From Chloroflexota bacterium (lineage in GTDB: Bacteria; Chloroflexota; Anaerolineae; DTLA01): a DNA stretch of 64,000 nucleotides. Position 1 is the first letter of the stretch; the number at the start of each line of letters is the position of its first letter. This document shows, one piece after another, positions 20,595-29,949 of this stretch. The notes below the pieces were generated by a model. It saw nothing but the letters and a program-made list of their open reading frames with translations. It had not been told where the DNA came from and did not search any database. The position numbers were made by a program, and so were the translations under genes. The stretch spans positions 62,001 to 126,000 of the forward strand of contig JADBJK010000024.1 of the NCBI GenBank assembly GCA_014874485.1, read 5' to 3'.

Positions 20595-20604
20595 GAGCGA
20601 ATTC

Positions 20605-20997
20605 ATGACCACCGACCTTGCGAACGAGATTCGTGCGAACCTGCGGGATGGGAAACTGCCGTGCGCCGTGGCGTGGCGCATCGCCGAGCGAATGGGCGTG
20701 GAGCGGCGGGCCGTCGGCGAGATGGCCGACGCGCTGGAGATTCGCATCAGCCACTGCCAACTGGGGCTGTTCGGCTACGGCGAGAAGCGCCTGGGCCAGC
20801 ACAAGATTCTGAAGCAGCCGGAGAGCCCGGACACAGTGCTGGCCGATGCGATCCGCGCGGAAGCCCACGACGGCAAGATAACCTGCGCGCAATTGTTTGA
20901 GATCGCGGGGCGCCTGGGACGCCCACCGATGGACGCCAGCGGCCACGCCGAGGCGCTGGGAATCAAGATCGCGCAGTGCCAGTTGGGGTGTTTCTAG
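20605..20997 (+). CDS. Uncharacterised protein made of two tandem ~52-aa repeats
   Basis: [27 protein letters not shown]...[16 protein letters not shown] and [27 protein letters not shown]...[16 protein letters not shown]; stop codon overlaps the moaC GTG start. Confidence 0.8.
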   Translation: MTTDLANEIRANLRDGKLPCAVAWRIAERMGVERRAVGEMADALEIRISHCQLGLFGYGEKRLGQHKILKQPESPDTVLADAIRAEAHDGKITCAQLFEIAGRLGRPPMDASGHAEALGIKIAQCQLGCF

Positions 20998-21506
20998 TGG
21001 GCGAGGGCAAGCGGCTGTCGCACCTGGACGAGTCGGGCAAGGCGCGCATGGTGGACGTGGGCGCGAAGGCGGACTCGGAGCGCGTCGCCATTGCCCGCGG
21101 CGTCGTGCGGATGAGCGCCGAGACGTTGGCCCTGATTCGGGAGGGGGGCATCGCCAAGGGCGATGTGCGCGCGGCGGCAGAACTGGCAGGCGTCATGGGC
21201 GCCAAGCGGACAGCCGACTTGATCCCGCTGTGCCATCCGCTGGCCTTGACGCAGGTGGTCGTGGTTGTGGATGTGGAAGGCGCGACCGTGGATGCCAATG
21301 GGACGGCGGAGGTGGTGATTACGGCGACGGCCAAGACCGTTGGGAAGACCGGCGTGGAGATGGAGGCGCTCACGGCAGTGTGCGTGGCCGCGCTCACCGT
21401 GTACGACATGTGCAAGGCGGTGGACCGGGGGATGCGCATTGCCGACGTGCGGCTTGTGCACAAGAGCGGCGGGCGAAGCGGGACGTGGGATGCCCGCGAG
21501 GTCTAG
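20997..21506 (+). CDS. moaC: Cyclic pyranopterin monophosphate synthase
   Basis: [71 protein letters not shown] at 20997 overlaps the upstream TAG (tagTG). Confidence 0.95.
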   Translation: MGEGKRLSHLDESGKARMVDVGAKADSERVAIARGVVRMSAETLALIREGGIAKGDVRAAAELAGVMGAKRTADLIPLCHPLALTQVVVVVDVEGATVDANGTAEVVITATAKTVGKTGVEMEALTAVCVAALTVYDMCKAVDRGMRIADVRLVHKSGGRSGTWDAREV

Positions 21507-21540
21507 CCAACGCGATGATGGCTTTCAACGTGAGGTGGAT

Positions 21541-21987
21541 ATGCAAGGGCGCATCGTTGCAGTCTGTACAAGCACCAAAAAGGGCGTTGCGAAGAAGGAC
21601 GTGGGGCAGGCCGAGGCCCGCGTGAACTGGGGCCTGGTTGGCGATGCCCACGCGGCCGACTGGCACCGGCAGGTGAGCCTGCTGGCGATGGAAAGCATTG
21701 AGAAGATGCGGGCGCTGGGCCTGAAGGTGCGGCCGGGGAGTTTCGCCGAGAACCTGACGACCGAGGGGATTGACCTGTTGGCCCTGCCCATCGGGAGCCG
21801 CGTGCGTGTTGGGAATGATGTGGTCCTGGAGATCACGCAGCACGGCAAGATTTGCCACGAGAAGTGCGCTATCTATCGCGCCGCCGGCGATTGCGTGATG
21901 CCGCGCGAGGGGATTTTCGCGCGGGTGATCACCGGCGGGACCATCCGCACCGGCGACATGATAACGCCCATCCACGAAGGTGAGTAG
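21541..21987 (+). CDS. MOSC-domain protein
   Basis: VCTSTKKGVAKKDV...GLVGDAHA...QVSLLAMESIE...RPGSFAENLTTEGIDL...CHEKCAIYRAAGDCVMPREGIFARV. Confidence 0.9.
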   Translation: MQGRIVAVCTSTKKGVAKKDVGQAEARVNWGLVGDAHAADWHRQVSLLAMESIEKMRALGLKVRPGSFAENLTTEGIDLLALPIGSRVRVGNDVVLEITQHGKICHEKCAIYRAAGDCVMPREGIFARVITGGTIRTGDMITPIHEGE

Positions 21988-21992
21988 GCGCG

Positions 21993-22970
21993 ATGGCGTG
22001 CCTGGATTCGTTCAACCGCTCCATCAGTTACCTGCGCGTGTCGGTAACCGACCGCTGCAACCTGCGGTGTGTATACTGCATGCCGCCGGAGGGCGTGCCC
22101 TGGGTTCCCCACGAGAACATCCTGCGCTACGAGGAAATCGTCCGGGTGGTGCGCGTCGGCGCGGAGATGGGCATCACGAAGGTGCGCCTGACGGGCGGGG
22201 AGCCACTGGTGCGGGCGGGGATTGCGTCGCTGGTGGCGATGATCGCGGCCATCCCCGGCGTGGACGATCTGGCCATGACCACGAACGGCATCCTGCTGGC
22301 CCAATACGCCGACGAGTTGGCGAAGGCGGGTCTCCACCGCGTGAATGTGAGCCTGGACACCTTGCGGCCGGAGCGATTCCGGGCCATCACGCGGTTGGGA
22401 AGCCTGGAGGATGTGGAGCGCGGGCTTGTAGCCGCAAGGGCCGCAGGGCTGGAGCCGGTCAAGGTGAACACCGTGCTGATGCGCGGCGTGAACGACGACG
22501 AGGTGGTGGACTTCGCGCGGCGGACGCTGCAGGAGCCGTTCCACGTGCGCTTCATTGAGGAGATGCCGGTGGGGATAGCGGCGGCGACGCGCTTCCTGCC
22601 GGTGGCCGAGGCAAGGGAGCGGATTGAGGCTGCCTTCGGCCCCCTGGAGGCGGCGCACCACCGCATGGGCAACGGTCCCGCATCGTACTATCGCATTCCG
22701 GGCGCGCGCGGCACCATCGGGTTCATCAGCGCGGTCAGCGAGCACTTTTGCCACCAGTGCAACCGCCTGCGCCTGACGGCGGACGGGCGGCTGCGGCCCT
22801 GCCTGCTGTCGGATGCGGAAATCCCGCTGCGCGAGGCGCTGCGGAGCGGGGTCAGCGACGAGGAACTGAAGCAGATCATCCTCGCGGCGGTGGCTGCGAA
22901 ACCGGACGGGCATCATCTGGGAGAAGGGGTGGCCGTTTCGGGTCGCGGGATGTCGCAGATCGGCGGGTGA
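21993..22970 (+). CDS. moaA: GTP 3',8-cyclase (radical SAM)
   Basis: RVSVTDRCNLRCVYCMPPEG, RLTGGEPLVR, C-terminal CHQCNRLRLTADGRLRPCLL. Confidence 0.97.
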   Translation: MACLDSFNRSISYLRVSVTDRCNLRCVYCMPPEGVPWVPHENILRYEEIVRVVRVGAEMGITKVRLTGGEPLVRAGIASLVAMIAAIPGVDDLAMTTNGILLAQYADELAKAGLHRVNVSLDTLRPERFRAITRLGSLEDVERGLVAARAAGLEPVKVNTVLMRGVNDDEVVDFARRTLQEPFHVRFIEEMPVGIAAATRFLPVAEARERIEAAFGPLEAAHHRMGNGPASYYRIPGARGTIGFISAVSEHFCHQCNRLRLTADGRLRPCLLSDAEIPLREALRSGVSDEELKQIILAAVAAKPDGHHLGEGVAVSGRGMSQIGG

Positions 22971-23057
22971 GGGCGCTCTGCGCAGCGAAGCGGGCCGAGC
23001 AACCGAGCGCAGGCGAGAGTGTTGCTATTGCAATAACGATTCTCACGGCGACGAGCG

Positions 23058-23717
23058 ATGGAACACGCAACGCTTTCTGAGAGGGGGCTAGCGCTTCGGC
23101 GCAAGATCATCCGCGGGTTCACCCGTCCCATCATGCACACGCTGTTCAAGGTGCGCGTGTACGGGAAGGAGCACTTCCCGCGCAGCGGGCCTTTGCTGGT
23201 GGTGTGCAATCACTTCCATTGGGGAGAACCGCCCCTGTTGGCACTGTCCAGCCCGTGGGACATAGAGTTCCTGGGGGCGAGGGCTGCCATGATGCACAAA
23301 TGGGTGGGATGGTTCATCCGCCTGTACCGCGCGATTCCGGTGGAGAAATTGGGAGTCAACGTGGAGGCGGTGAGGGAAGCCCTTGACTTCCTGCGGGCGG
23401 GGAAGATCGTGGGGGTATTCCCGGAAGGGCGCACGCATCTGAACCACCTGAGCACGCCGTGGCCGGGGGCTGCATTTATCGCGCTCAAGGCGGGCGTGCC
23501 GGTGTTGCCAGTGGGGATTACCGGCACGTTTGAGGCCCCACAACGCTGGCGGTCGTTCCAGCGTGCGCCGGTGGAAATCCGCGTGGGCGAGGTGTTCGGG
23601 CCGTTGAAGCCGCCGGAGACAGGAGACAGGAAGGCTGCGCTGGAGTGGGCCAGCCGCGAGATCATGCGGCGCATTGCCGCGCTGCTGCCTGAAGGGATGC
23701 GCGGCTCGTTCCTGTGA
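23058..23717 (+). CDS. 1-acyl-sn-glycerol-3-phosphate acyltransferase (PlsC-like)
   Basis: VCNHFHWGEPPLLAL (NHxxxxD-like), VGVFPEGRTHLNH. Confidence 0.88.
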   Translation: MEHATLSERGLALRRKIIRGFTRPIMHTLFKVRVYGKEHFPRSGPLLVVCNHFHWGEPPLLALSSPWDIEFLGARAAMMHKWVGWFIRLYRAIPVEKLGVNVEAVREALDFLRAGKIVGVFPEGRTHLNHLSTPWPGAAFIALKAGVPVLPVGITGTFEAPQRWRSFQRAPVEIRVGEVFGPLKPPETGDRKAALEWASREIMRRIAALLPEGMRGSFL

Positions 23718-23796
23718 GGCCGCGAACAGGGTGATGCGGTAGCCGCCCGCGACCGGAAGTTCGCCGGGCCGCGGACGGGAGGAGGTTGGGTTGCGC

Positions 23797-25074
23797 ATGA
23801 GAATCCGCCCCGCGATACGCGCGGGGATTTTGCTGGCCGTGATCGCGACCGTCGTTGTCGCGGCGCAGGGGGCACAGGCGCAGACGCCTGCTGCTACGTG
23901 CGGCGCGTGCCACGCGCAGGAGTACGATGGCTGGGCGGCGTCGGCCCACGCGTACGCGGCAGAATCCCTGGCATTTCACTCGCTGGCGGGCGCGGCTTCG
24001 GCAGTCGCCGGCTGGGGTTCCGATGGGTGCAATCGGTGCCATGCGCCGCTGGTGCGAGGGAGCGCGGAGACAGCCGCCGGCGTGTCGTGCGAGGCGTGCC
24101 ATCTGATACAGCGGGTGGAGGACGCGGGCAGCGGGAATTTCTCGCTGGCGACCGATGGCGTCCTGCGAAGCGTGAAAGTGGGTCCGGCTCCTCATCCCGC
24201 GTCGGCCTCGCCCCTGTTTGGCGACGCGCTGTTCTGCGCGGCCTGCCACGAGCAGTATCACCCGGTCAGTGGAGTGGCGCTCCAGAGCACGTACACGGAG
24301 TGGGTGAACAGTGCGGGTTCCCACGGCGGCAAGACGTGTCAAGCGTGCCACATGGCGGAGGCGTCGTCCGGCCATGCGTTCGGGCCTAGTGCGTCGGACG
24401 TTGCAGCCAAGGGCGAGGCGCTGGCGCGGGCGATCGCGCTGGAAGTGCGCTGGCCGAATTCGGCGCAGGCGGGCAAGGCCCTCATGGTGGATGTGCGGCT
24501 GGAGAACACGGGGGCCGCGCACGCCCTTCCCACCGGCAAGCCGGAAGGCTACGAGATGTGGCTGGAGATGGCGGCCACGGTGGGCGGGCAGACGGTATTC
24601 ACCGAGGCGCTGCCGTATGGCGTGGTCTTCGCAGATGAGGAAGGCAACTACGAGCCGCGGGTAACCTCCTCGGATGCGGCAAGTCTGCTGCGGGACCATC
24701 GGCTGTCCCCCGGCCGTGCGGTGGTAGAGCGGTTCGCCTTTGTCGTCCCGTCGGATGTGCGCGGACAGTTGGACGTGGAAGTTCGGCTGATGTATCGGCG
24801 GACTCCGGCGTGGCTGTCGGACCGGCTGGGGCTTCCGACGGCGCCGGAGGTGGTGGTGCGTCGCGCATCGGCGGCGGTGCCGGTGATGGAGCCGCCCCCG
24901 CGCCCAACGTATGTGGCTCCCACGCCCACGGCGACCCTAGTCCCAACGCCGACCCCTGTGCTAGAAGGCGGCGGGACAATGGAAGGAGAGGGCTGGCTTG
25001 GGCCGTTCCTGCTGGTTGCCGGGTTGGTGCTCCTCGGCGTGGCGGCCTGGGCGGTGAAGGCGCGCGCCGTGTAG
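23797..25074 (+). CDS. Pentaheme c-type cytochrome with Pro-Thr linker and C-terminal TM anchor
   Basis: Five CxxCH: CGACH, CNRCH, CEACH, CAACH, CQACH; signal peptide; PTPTATLVPTPTP linker then FLLVAGLVLLGVAAWAV. Confidence 0.9.
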   Translation: MRIRPAIRAGILLAVIATVVVAAQGAQAQTPAATCGACHAQEYDGWAASAHAYAAESLAFHSLAGAASAVAGWGSDGCNRCHAPLVRGSAETAAGVSCEACHLIQRVEDAGSGNFSLATDGVLRSVKVGPAPHPASASPLFGDALFCAACHEQYHPVSGVALQSTYTEWVNSAGSHGGKTCQACHMAEASSGHAFGPSASDVAAKGEALARAIALEVRWPNSAQAGKALMVDVRLENTGAAHALPTGKPEGYEMWLEMAATVGGQTVFTEALPYGVVFADEEGNYEPRVTSSDAASLLRDHRLSPGRAVVERFAFVVPSDVRGQLDVEVRLMYRRTPAWLSDRLGLPTAPEVVVRRASAAVPVMEPPPRPTYVAPTPTATLVPTPTPVLEGGGTMEGEGWLGPFLLVAGLVLLGVAAWAVKARAV

Positions 25075-25088
25075 CCCGCGCCTACCGG

Positions 25089-26348
25089 CTACGATTCACG
25101 CGCCGCTGCGAAAGCCGCAGCCCGGCTGCTGAGCAGCGCGCCGTACAAGGCCACGATCTGGTCGGCGATGTGGGGCCACGCGAAGCGTTGTGCCCACTCG
25201 CGGGCGTTTCCCCCCATTTTGTCGCGCAGTTCGGGCTCATCCAGAAGCAGGCAGAGTTTCTCGGCGAGTGCGTTCGGGGAGTTGGCCGGGAACAGAAGCC
25301 CGGTCAGTCCGTCCTGGATGGTGTACATGAGACCGCCCGCCTTGGACGCGATGACCGGAACCCCGCAGGCCATAGCCTCCACTGCCACCATGCCGAAGGA
25401 TTCGTAGTAGGACGGCACGACCACAACGTAGGCCGCCGAGTAGTAGTACGGCAGGGCGTCCTGATCCTTTGACCCCAGGAAGGTAACCAGGTCCCGCAGT
25501 TCCAGTTGCTCGCGCAGTTCGCGCAGGCGCTGTTCCTCTGCCGAACGCGAGGCTTCGGTTTCCTCGCCCTCGCCGCCGATGATGGAGACGCAGATGTTGT
25601 CGCAGAGGCACGGCGTCTCTTTCGCGAGGATGGCGATGGCGCGGAACAGGGTCTCAATGCCTTTGAGCGGCTCAATGCGGCCCACGTACAGGATGAGTTT
25701 GCGTTCCGGCGGGATGCCGATGCAGGCCTTCGCCGTTTCCACGGGGATAGGCCGAAAGCGTTCGGTGTCCACGCCCGCCGGGATGACCCGAATCTTGGCG
25801 GGGTCTGCGGCGTAGAGCCACGCCATCTGCGCTTTCTCCAATGGGCTGGCGGCGATCAGGCAGTCGGCCCACTGCATGACCTGTCCTTCCACCTGGATGC
25901 GCAGGTCGGTTTCCAATTCCTGGGGTGACGCCGCGACGGCGTTTTTCATGTGGCCCAGGGTGTGGAACATGTGGACGACGGGAACTCCCCAGGTGCGTTG
26001 GAGTTCGTGCGCGACCCAGCCCGAAAGCCAGTAGTGGCTGTGGATGAGGTTATAGAAGGTGTGCTCTCGGTTGGCGAACTGGACAAGGGCCTGGGTGAAT
26101 TCCGGCAGGTGGTGGAAGATTCTGTTCTTGTCGTGGGGGGCCTTGGGCCCGGCGGGAAGGTGGATGACCCGCGCGTTGGGCGCGAATTCCTGCATCGGCG
26201 GTGCGTCGGGCGACTGCTGGCGGGTGAAGACGTCTACGGCTATCCCGCGCGTGCCCAATTCGCGCGCCAGGTCGCGCACATACACGTTCATGCCCCCGGC
26301 TTCCTTGCCGCCGAGCGTGGCCAGGGGCGATGTGTGGACGCTGATCAT
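25089..26348 (-). CDS. GT4-family glycosyltransferase (MshA/sucrose-phosphate-synthase-like)
   Basis: MISVHTSPLATLGGKEAGGMNVYVRDLARELG; ESFGMVAVEAMACGVPVIASKAGGL. GTG at 26366 is an alternative start. Confidence 0.9.
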   Translation of the reverse strand: MISVHTSPLATLGGKEAGGMNVYVRDLARELGTRGIAVDVFTRQQSPDAPPMQEFAPNARVIHLPAGPKAPHDKNRIFHHLPEFTQALVQFANREHTFYNLIHSHYWLSGWVAHELQRTWGVPVVHMFHTLGHMKNAVAASPQELETDLRIQVEGQVMQWADCLIAASPLEKAQMAWLYAADPAKIRVIPAGVDTERFRPIPVETAKACIGIPPERKLILYVGRIEPLKGIETLFRAIAILAKETPCLCDNICVSIIGGEGEETEASRSAEEQRLRELREQLELRDLVTFLGSKDQDALPYYYSAAYVVVVPSYYESFGMVAVEAMACGVPVIASKAGGLMYTIQDGLTGLLFPANSPNALAEKLCLLLDEPELRDKMGGNAREWAQRFAWPHIADQIVALYGALLSSRAAAFAAARES

Positions 26349-26382
26349 GGCGACGCGAAGGGGCACGGGCCACAACTCCTGA

Positions 26383-27408
26383 CTAGGGCTCCAGCGGCTC
26401 AGGGCTGACCAGCACGTTGTGCACTGTGGTGCGGACGGCACCGAACCGGAACTTGTACTCTTCGTCGCCGCGAAGGAAGTCAAACTGCTCCCTGCGCGTC
26501 TCAATGGCGTGGCGAATGCAGTAGGATAGCAGGACGATGCCAGGGCTCAGCGCCGCGTACTGCTCGGGATCGTAGCCGGAGTTATACACCAGGATGCGGT
26601 TGTCGTAGTCAAAGTTCAACATGCTGGCGGCGCGGTTGCCATTGACGAAGATGAACGCAAGGCTGAGCCAGCCGCGCTGAAAGAACGTGCGGCACACGTC
26701 CCGGAAGAAGGCCACCATTTTCTCGTCCATGAAGGCGTCCTTGTCCGGGTTGCTCTTGCGGTGCAGGCGGATGAACGCCTCAATGTCTTCGTCCAGCGTG
26801 GCCGGGTCGTCGGTGATACGCCAGTGGGTGTCGGCGGCGGATTCTATGCGGCGCATCTTGCGGCGGATCTCGTGGCGCTGCTTCTTGTCCAGGCTGTCCA
26901 GGTACTCTTCCCAAGTGGCGGGCAGGGGAATCACCGGACAGACTTCCTGCACACTGGCACGGGCGTAGAGGCCGCGTTCTTGCGCCATGCGGACGATGGA
27001 CTGGTGGGTGGGCGATGCCTCTCGGATGTTGCAGAGGTCTACATAGCGCCAGGCGGGCGCATCGGGGCCTGTGAGGTAGTCTAGGATCGCCATGTACAGT
27101 ACCGTCTCGTAGCCCGGCGCAGCCACGACGTCCAGGTAGTCGGATACATCCACGCAGCCGACCCAGCGGAAGGTGTGCAGGCCGGCCGGGCTGGTAACCC
27201 GACAGAGGGGGGCGACGCCCACGAGCGTGCCGTCATCCTCGCGCAGGGTCAGCAGGTGCAGTTCGCCCTCGCCCAGATGCTTCCACCACGTGGCCTGCCA
27301 CTCCCACGTCAGGAATACGGTGCGGAGCGGGCTGCGCTCCAGAAGCGCGTTCCACTCGGCTTGTAACTGCTCAAATCCGCTGGCGTCGTGCAGGACTTGC
27401 GTTTTCAT
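26383..27408 (-). CDS. GNAT/FemAB-like (CelD/BcsL type) acyltransferase
   Basis: FLTWEWQATWWKHLGEGELHLLTLRED...; RRKMRRIES...; YNSGYDPEQYAALSPGIVLLSYCIRHAIE; FDFLRGDEEYKFRFG. Confidence 0.8.
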   Translation of the reverse strand: MKTQVLHDASGFEQLQAEWNALLERSPLRTVFLTWEWQATWWKHLGEGELHLLTLREDDGTLVGVAPLCRVTSPAGLHTFRWVGCVDVSDYLDVVAAPGYETVLYMAILDYLTGPDAPAWRYVDLCNIREASPTHQSIVRMAQERGLYARASVQEVCPVIPLPATWEEYLDSLDKKQRHEIRRKMRRIESAADTHWRITDDPATLDEDIEAFIRLHRKSNPDKDAFMDEKMVAFFRDVCRTFFQRGWLSLAFIFVNGNRAASMLNFDYDNRILVYNSGYDPEQYAALSPGIVLLSYCIRHAIETRREQFDFLRGDEEYKFRFGAVRTTVHNVLVSPEPLEP

Positions 27409-27625
27409 CGCGGCGGTACGTACCATCCATATCGGACTGCAGCCCTCACGGGCATTGGGAAGCGTGAGGGCTTTCACAAGGGGATTATACACGACGAAAG
27501 ACCAGGGAACAAACCGCGTGGGCCGCTGTGGGGCTGCGGGTTCTGTGTCGTGGTGCGGCCGGCGCTGGCCACGCTATGGGGATAGCCGACGCGCCACTAC
27601 GGGCGGCATCGGAGCCGCGCCCAGG

Positions 27626-27859
27626 CTAGGCCGAGGCCTGATGCCGCGACGCAGGCACCGGGCAGGTCAGGTCGCAGTGGGCGATGATCTGCTCGGCCTC
27701 TTCGGGGGCGAAGAGTTCGGTTACTGTGAGCCCTTCGTCGCAGCAGGTGATTTCGCGGGTCAGTTCGCAGACCAGCGTGTCGGGCTTGCCCCTCTCGCGG
27801 AGCAATTTGCGGATGCGGTTCCTGGCGAGCATGAGACCATCGGTTCCCTTCGTGATCAT
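27626..27859 (-). CDS. Small hypothetical protein (77 aa)
   Basis: ATG at 27859; strong upstream promoter; Cys-containing ITCCDEGL...AHCDLTCPVP. Confidence 0.55.
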   Translation of the reverse strand: MITKGTDGLMLARNRIRKLLRERGKPDTLVCELTREITCCDEGLTVTELFAPEEAEQIIAHCDLTCPVPASRHQASA

Positions 27860-27924
27860 GGGCAGACCTCCAAATAGGGCGACGGGTGCGACCCCGCGCC
27901 GAGTTTCCATATCAGTTGGCTACG

Positions 27925-27953
27925 ATTATAGCACAGTATTATTGCAATGTCAA
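27925..27953 (-). promoter_or_regulatory. Consensus sigma70-like promoter
   Basis: Minus strand TTGACA (27948-27953) - 17 nt - TATAAT (27925-27930), both hexamers perfect. Confidence 0.8.
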
Positions 27954-28087
27954 GATGTGATAAGAAGCACTTATATTTGTGCGACTCTTCACAGGGTCGT
28001 GGCGAAACGCACAGGCGCGTGGCGAATATGGAAAGCGGTCGCGCGGGATTGAAAGCAAAGGTGAGGGGTGCATTTCAATTTGGGGGC

Positions 28088-28115
28088 GAGGCTGTTGGAA
28101 TGGGCAGCCTCTTTT
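28088..28115 (+). terminator. Rho-independent terminator-like hairpin on + strand
   Basis: GAGGCTG-ttggaatggg-CAGCCTC-TTTT. Confidence 0.6.
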
Positions 28116-28147
28116 ACCGCCTGACGTAGAGCGATGGGGCTGCTTGG

Positions 28148-28231
28148 CCTCACCTAACCCCTCCCGCACCCTCCCCTTTCCTCTCCGCCCGCGGAGAGGA
28201 AAGGGGAGGGCCGGGGTGGGGATAGGTGAGG
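28148..28231. repeat. 84-bp GC-rich inverted repeat
   Basis: ccctcccctttcctctccgc-cc-gcggagaggaaaggggaggg (20-bp perfect arms) flanked by cctcacctaacccc / ggggataggtgagg. Confidence 0.9.
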
Positions 28232-28308
28232 TAGAGTCCGCTCGGCAACTTAACGATGTTTGGTCATCCCGCCCGAAAACTGAAATACACCCGGTGAGCA
28301 GGTGAAAT

Positions 28309-28337
28309 TTGCCAGGCCGGCCAGAATGTGGTAATAT
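28309..28337 (+). promoter_or_regulatory. Promoter of glnA leader
   Basis: TTGCCA - 17 nt - TAATAT. Confidence 0.7.
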
Positions 28338-28342
28338 GAACT

Positions 28343-28412
28343 CCCATGAACGACGAGAACAACGTTCATGGGCAGTGTGGCCCGCAGCCTTCGGTTGGCG
28401 GGCTTTTTGTTT
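28343..28412 (+). promoter_or_regulatory. Structured glnA 5' leader with attenuator-like terminator
   Basis: Hairpin CCCATGAACG-N10-CGTTCATGGG (28343-28372) followed by GCCCGC-N12-GCGGGC-TTTTTGTTT (28380-28412), ~45 nt before the glnA ATG. Confidence 0.65.
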
Positions 28413-28458
28413 GGCGTGTGTGACCCCGTATCACATAACACAATGAGGAGGTGTGGAG

Positions 28459-29823
28459 ATGGCAAGCGCCACAGGCACGAAAGGCAAGCGGCTCACACGG
28501 GAGGAGGTGCTGCAGAAGGCGGAGGAAGAACGCGTGCGGTTCGTCCACCTGCAGTTCACGGACGTGGTCGGCATCGTCAAAGGCGTTACGCTGCCGGTAG
28601 ACCGGTTGGAGGACGCGATGACGCATGGGATCTGGTTTGACGGGTCGTCCATCGCCGGCTTCGCTCGCATCGCCGAGAGCGACATGTACCTGGTGCCCGA
28701 CCCGTCCACCTTCGCGCTGGTGCCCTGGGAAAGTGGCGATGAGGTGCGCACCGCCCGGATTCTGTGCGATGTGTACACGCCCCACGGGGAGCCGTTCACA
28801 GGGGACCCGCGGCAGGTGCTTCGCCGCATGATGAACGAGGCCGCGCAAATGGGGTTCGTGTACAACACCGGGCCGGAACTGGAATTCTTCCTGTTCCGCA
28901 AAGACCAGAATGGGTACGGCACCCCCTCACTGCACGACCAGGGCGGCTATTTTGACCAGTCCACCGACAGGGCGGTGGAAGTGCGCAAGTACATGGTGAA
29001 CGCCCTGAGCGCCTTCGGAATCCGGGTGGAGGCGAGCCATCACGAGGTCGCCCCTGGACAGCACGAGATTGACTTTGAGTACGCCGACGCGCTCCATGCG
29101 GCGGACAACGCGGTAACGTTCAAGTACGCGCTGAAGGCGGTGGCGGGCGCTTTTGGCCTGCACGCGACCTTCATGCCCAAGCCCATCGCCGGAATCAATG
29201 GGTCCGGGATGCACGTGCACCAGAGTTTGGCCCATGTGGATTCGGGGAAGAACGCCTTCGCCGACCCGAACGACCGCTACGGCCTGTCGGCGGTGGCGCG
29301 GCACTTCATCGCAGGGCAGATGGCCCACGCGCGTGGCATGTGTGCCGTCCTGTCGCCGCTGGTGAACTCGTACAAGCGGCTGGTGCCGGGATACGAAGCG
29401 CCCGTGTACATCAGTTGGGCGCGGATCAATCGCTCGGCGCTCCTGCGGGTGCCGCAGGTGAGCCCGGCGAAGGTGGAGCATACGCGCGTGGAACTGCGCT
29501 GCCCCGACCCGTCGTGCAACCCGTATCTGGCGTTCGCGGTGATGCTGGCGGCGGGGTTGGATGGCATCCGTCGCAAATTGGAGCCGCCAGAGCCAGCGGA
29601 GGAGGACCTGTATCACTTGCCTGCGGAGAAGCGCCAGAAGCACAAGACCTTGCCCGGCTCGCTGTGGGAGGCACTGCAGGAACTCCAGCGCGACGAGGTC
29701 ATCAAGGAGGCGCTGGGCAGCCACGCCTACGAGAAGTTCGTGGAAGCCAAGACGCAGGAGTGGGATGAGTACCGCACGCACGTCCACCCGTGGGAGTTGG
29801 ATCGTTACTTGAACATCTACTAG
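28459..29823 (+). CDS. glnA: Glutamine synthetase type I
   Basis: FDGSSIAGFARIAESDMYLVPD, GPELEFFLF, MPKPIAGINGSGMHVHQSL, RSALLRVP, E-rich catalytic segments. Confidence 0.96.
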   Translation: MASATGTKGKRLTREEVLQKAEEERVRFVHLQFTDVVGIVKGVTLPVDRLEDAMTHGIWFDGSSIAGFARIAESDMYLVPDPSTFALVPWESGDEVRTARILCDVYTPHGEPFTGDPRQVLRRMMNEAAQMGFVYNTGPELEFFLFRKDQNGYGTPSLHDQGGYFDQSTDRAVEVRKYMVNALSAFGIRVEASHHEVAPGQHEIDFEYADALHAADNAVTFKYALKAVAGAFGLHATFMPKPIAGINGSGMHVHQSLAHVDSGKNAFADPNDRYGLSAVARHFIAGQMAHARGMCAVLSPLVNSYKRLVPGYEAPVYISWARINRSALLRVPQVSPAKVEHTRVELRCPDPSCNPYLAFAVMLAAGLDGIRRKLEPPEPAEEDLYHLPAEKRQKHKTLPGSLWEALQELQRDEVIKEALGSHAYEKFVEAKTQEWDEYRTHVHPWELDRYLNIY

Positions 29824-29949
29824 CGGTGGGCCGCATTAGTCCTTGATGGCGCGTCATTGTGGCGAAGAGCGGACGAGTGAACCCCCGTCGTTTGCGGTGG
29901 GCGCGATGCTTCTACTTGACCACAGAGCAAGATTGCCTGTCGGAGCAAT

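Noticed and set aside
28045-28062. CRISPR-repeat-like GGGATTGAAAG string
   Set aside because: Single occurrence, no flanking periodic repeats.
28370-28383. ANTAR-type hexaloop (GGGC-AGTGTG-GCCC, A1/G4) in the glnA leader
   Set aside because: Only one 4-bp stem fits; the required paired hexaloop hairpin upstream has a 10-nt loop instead, so the ANTAR class is not supported. Kept only as a possible alternative pairing.
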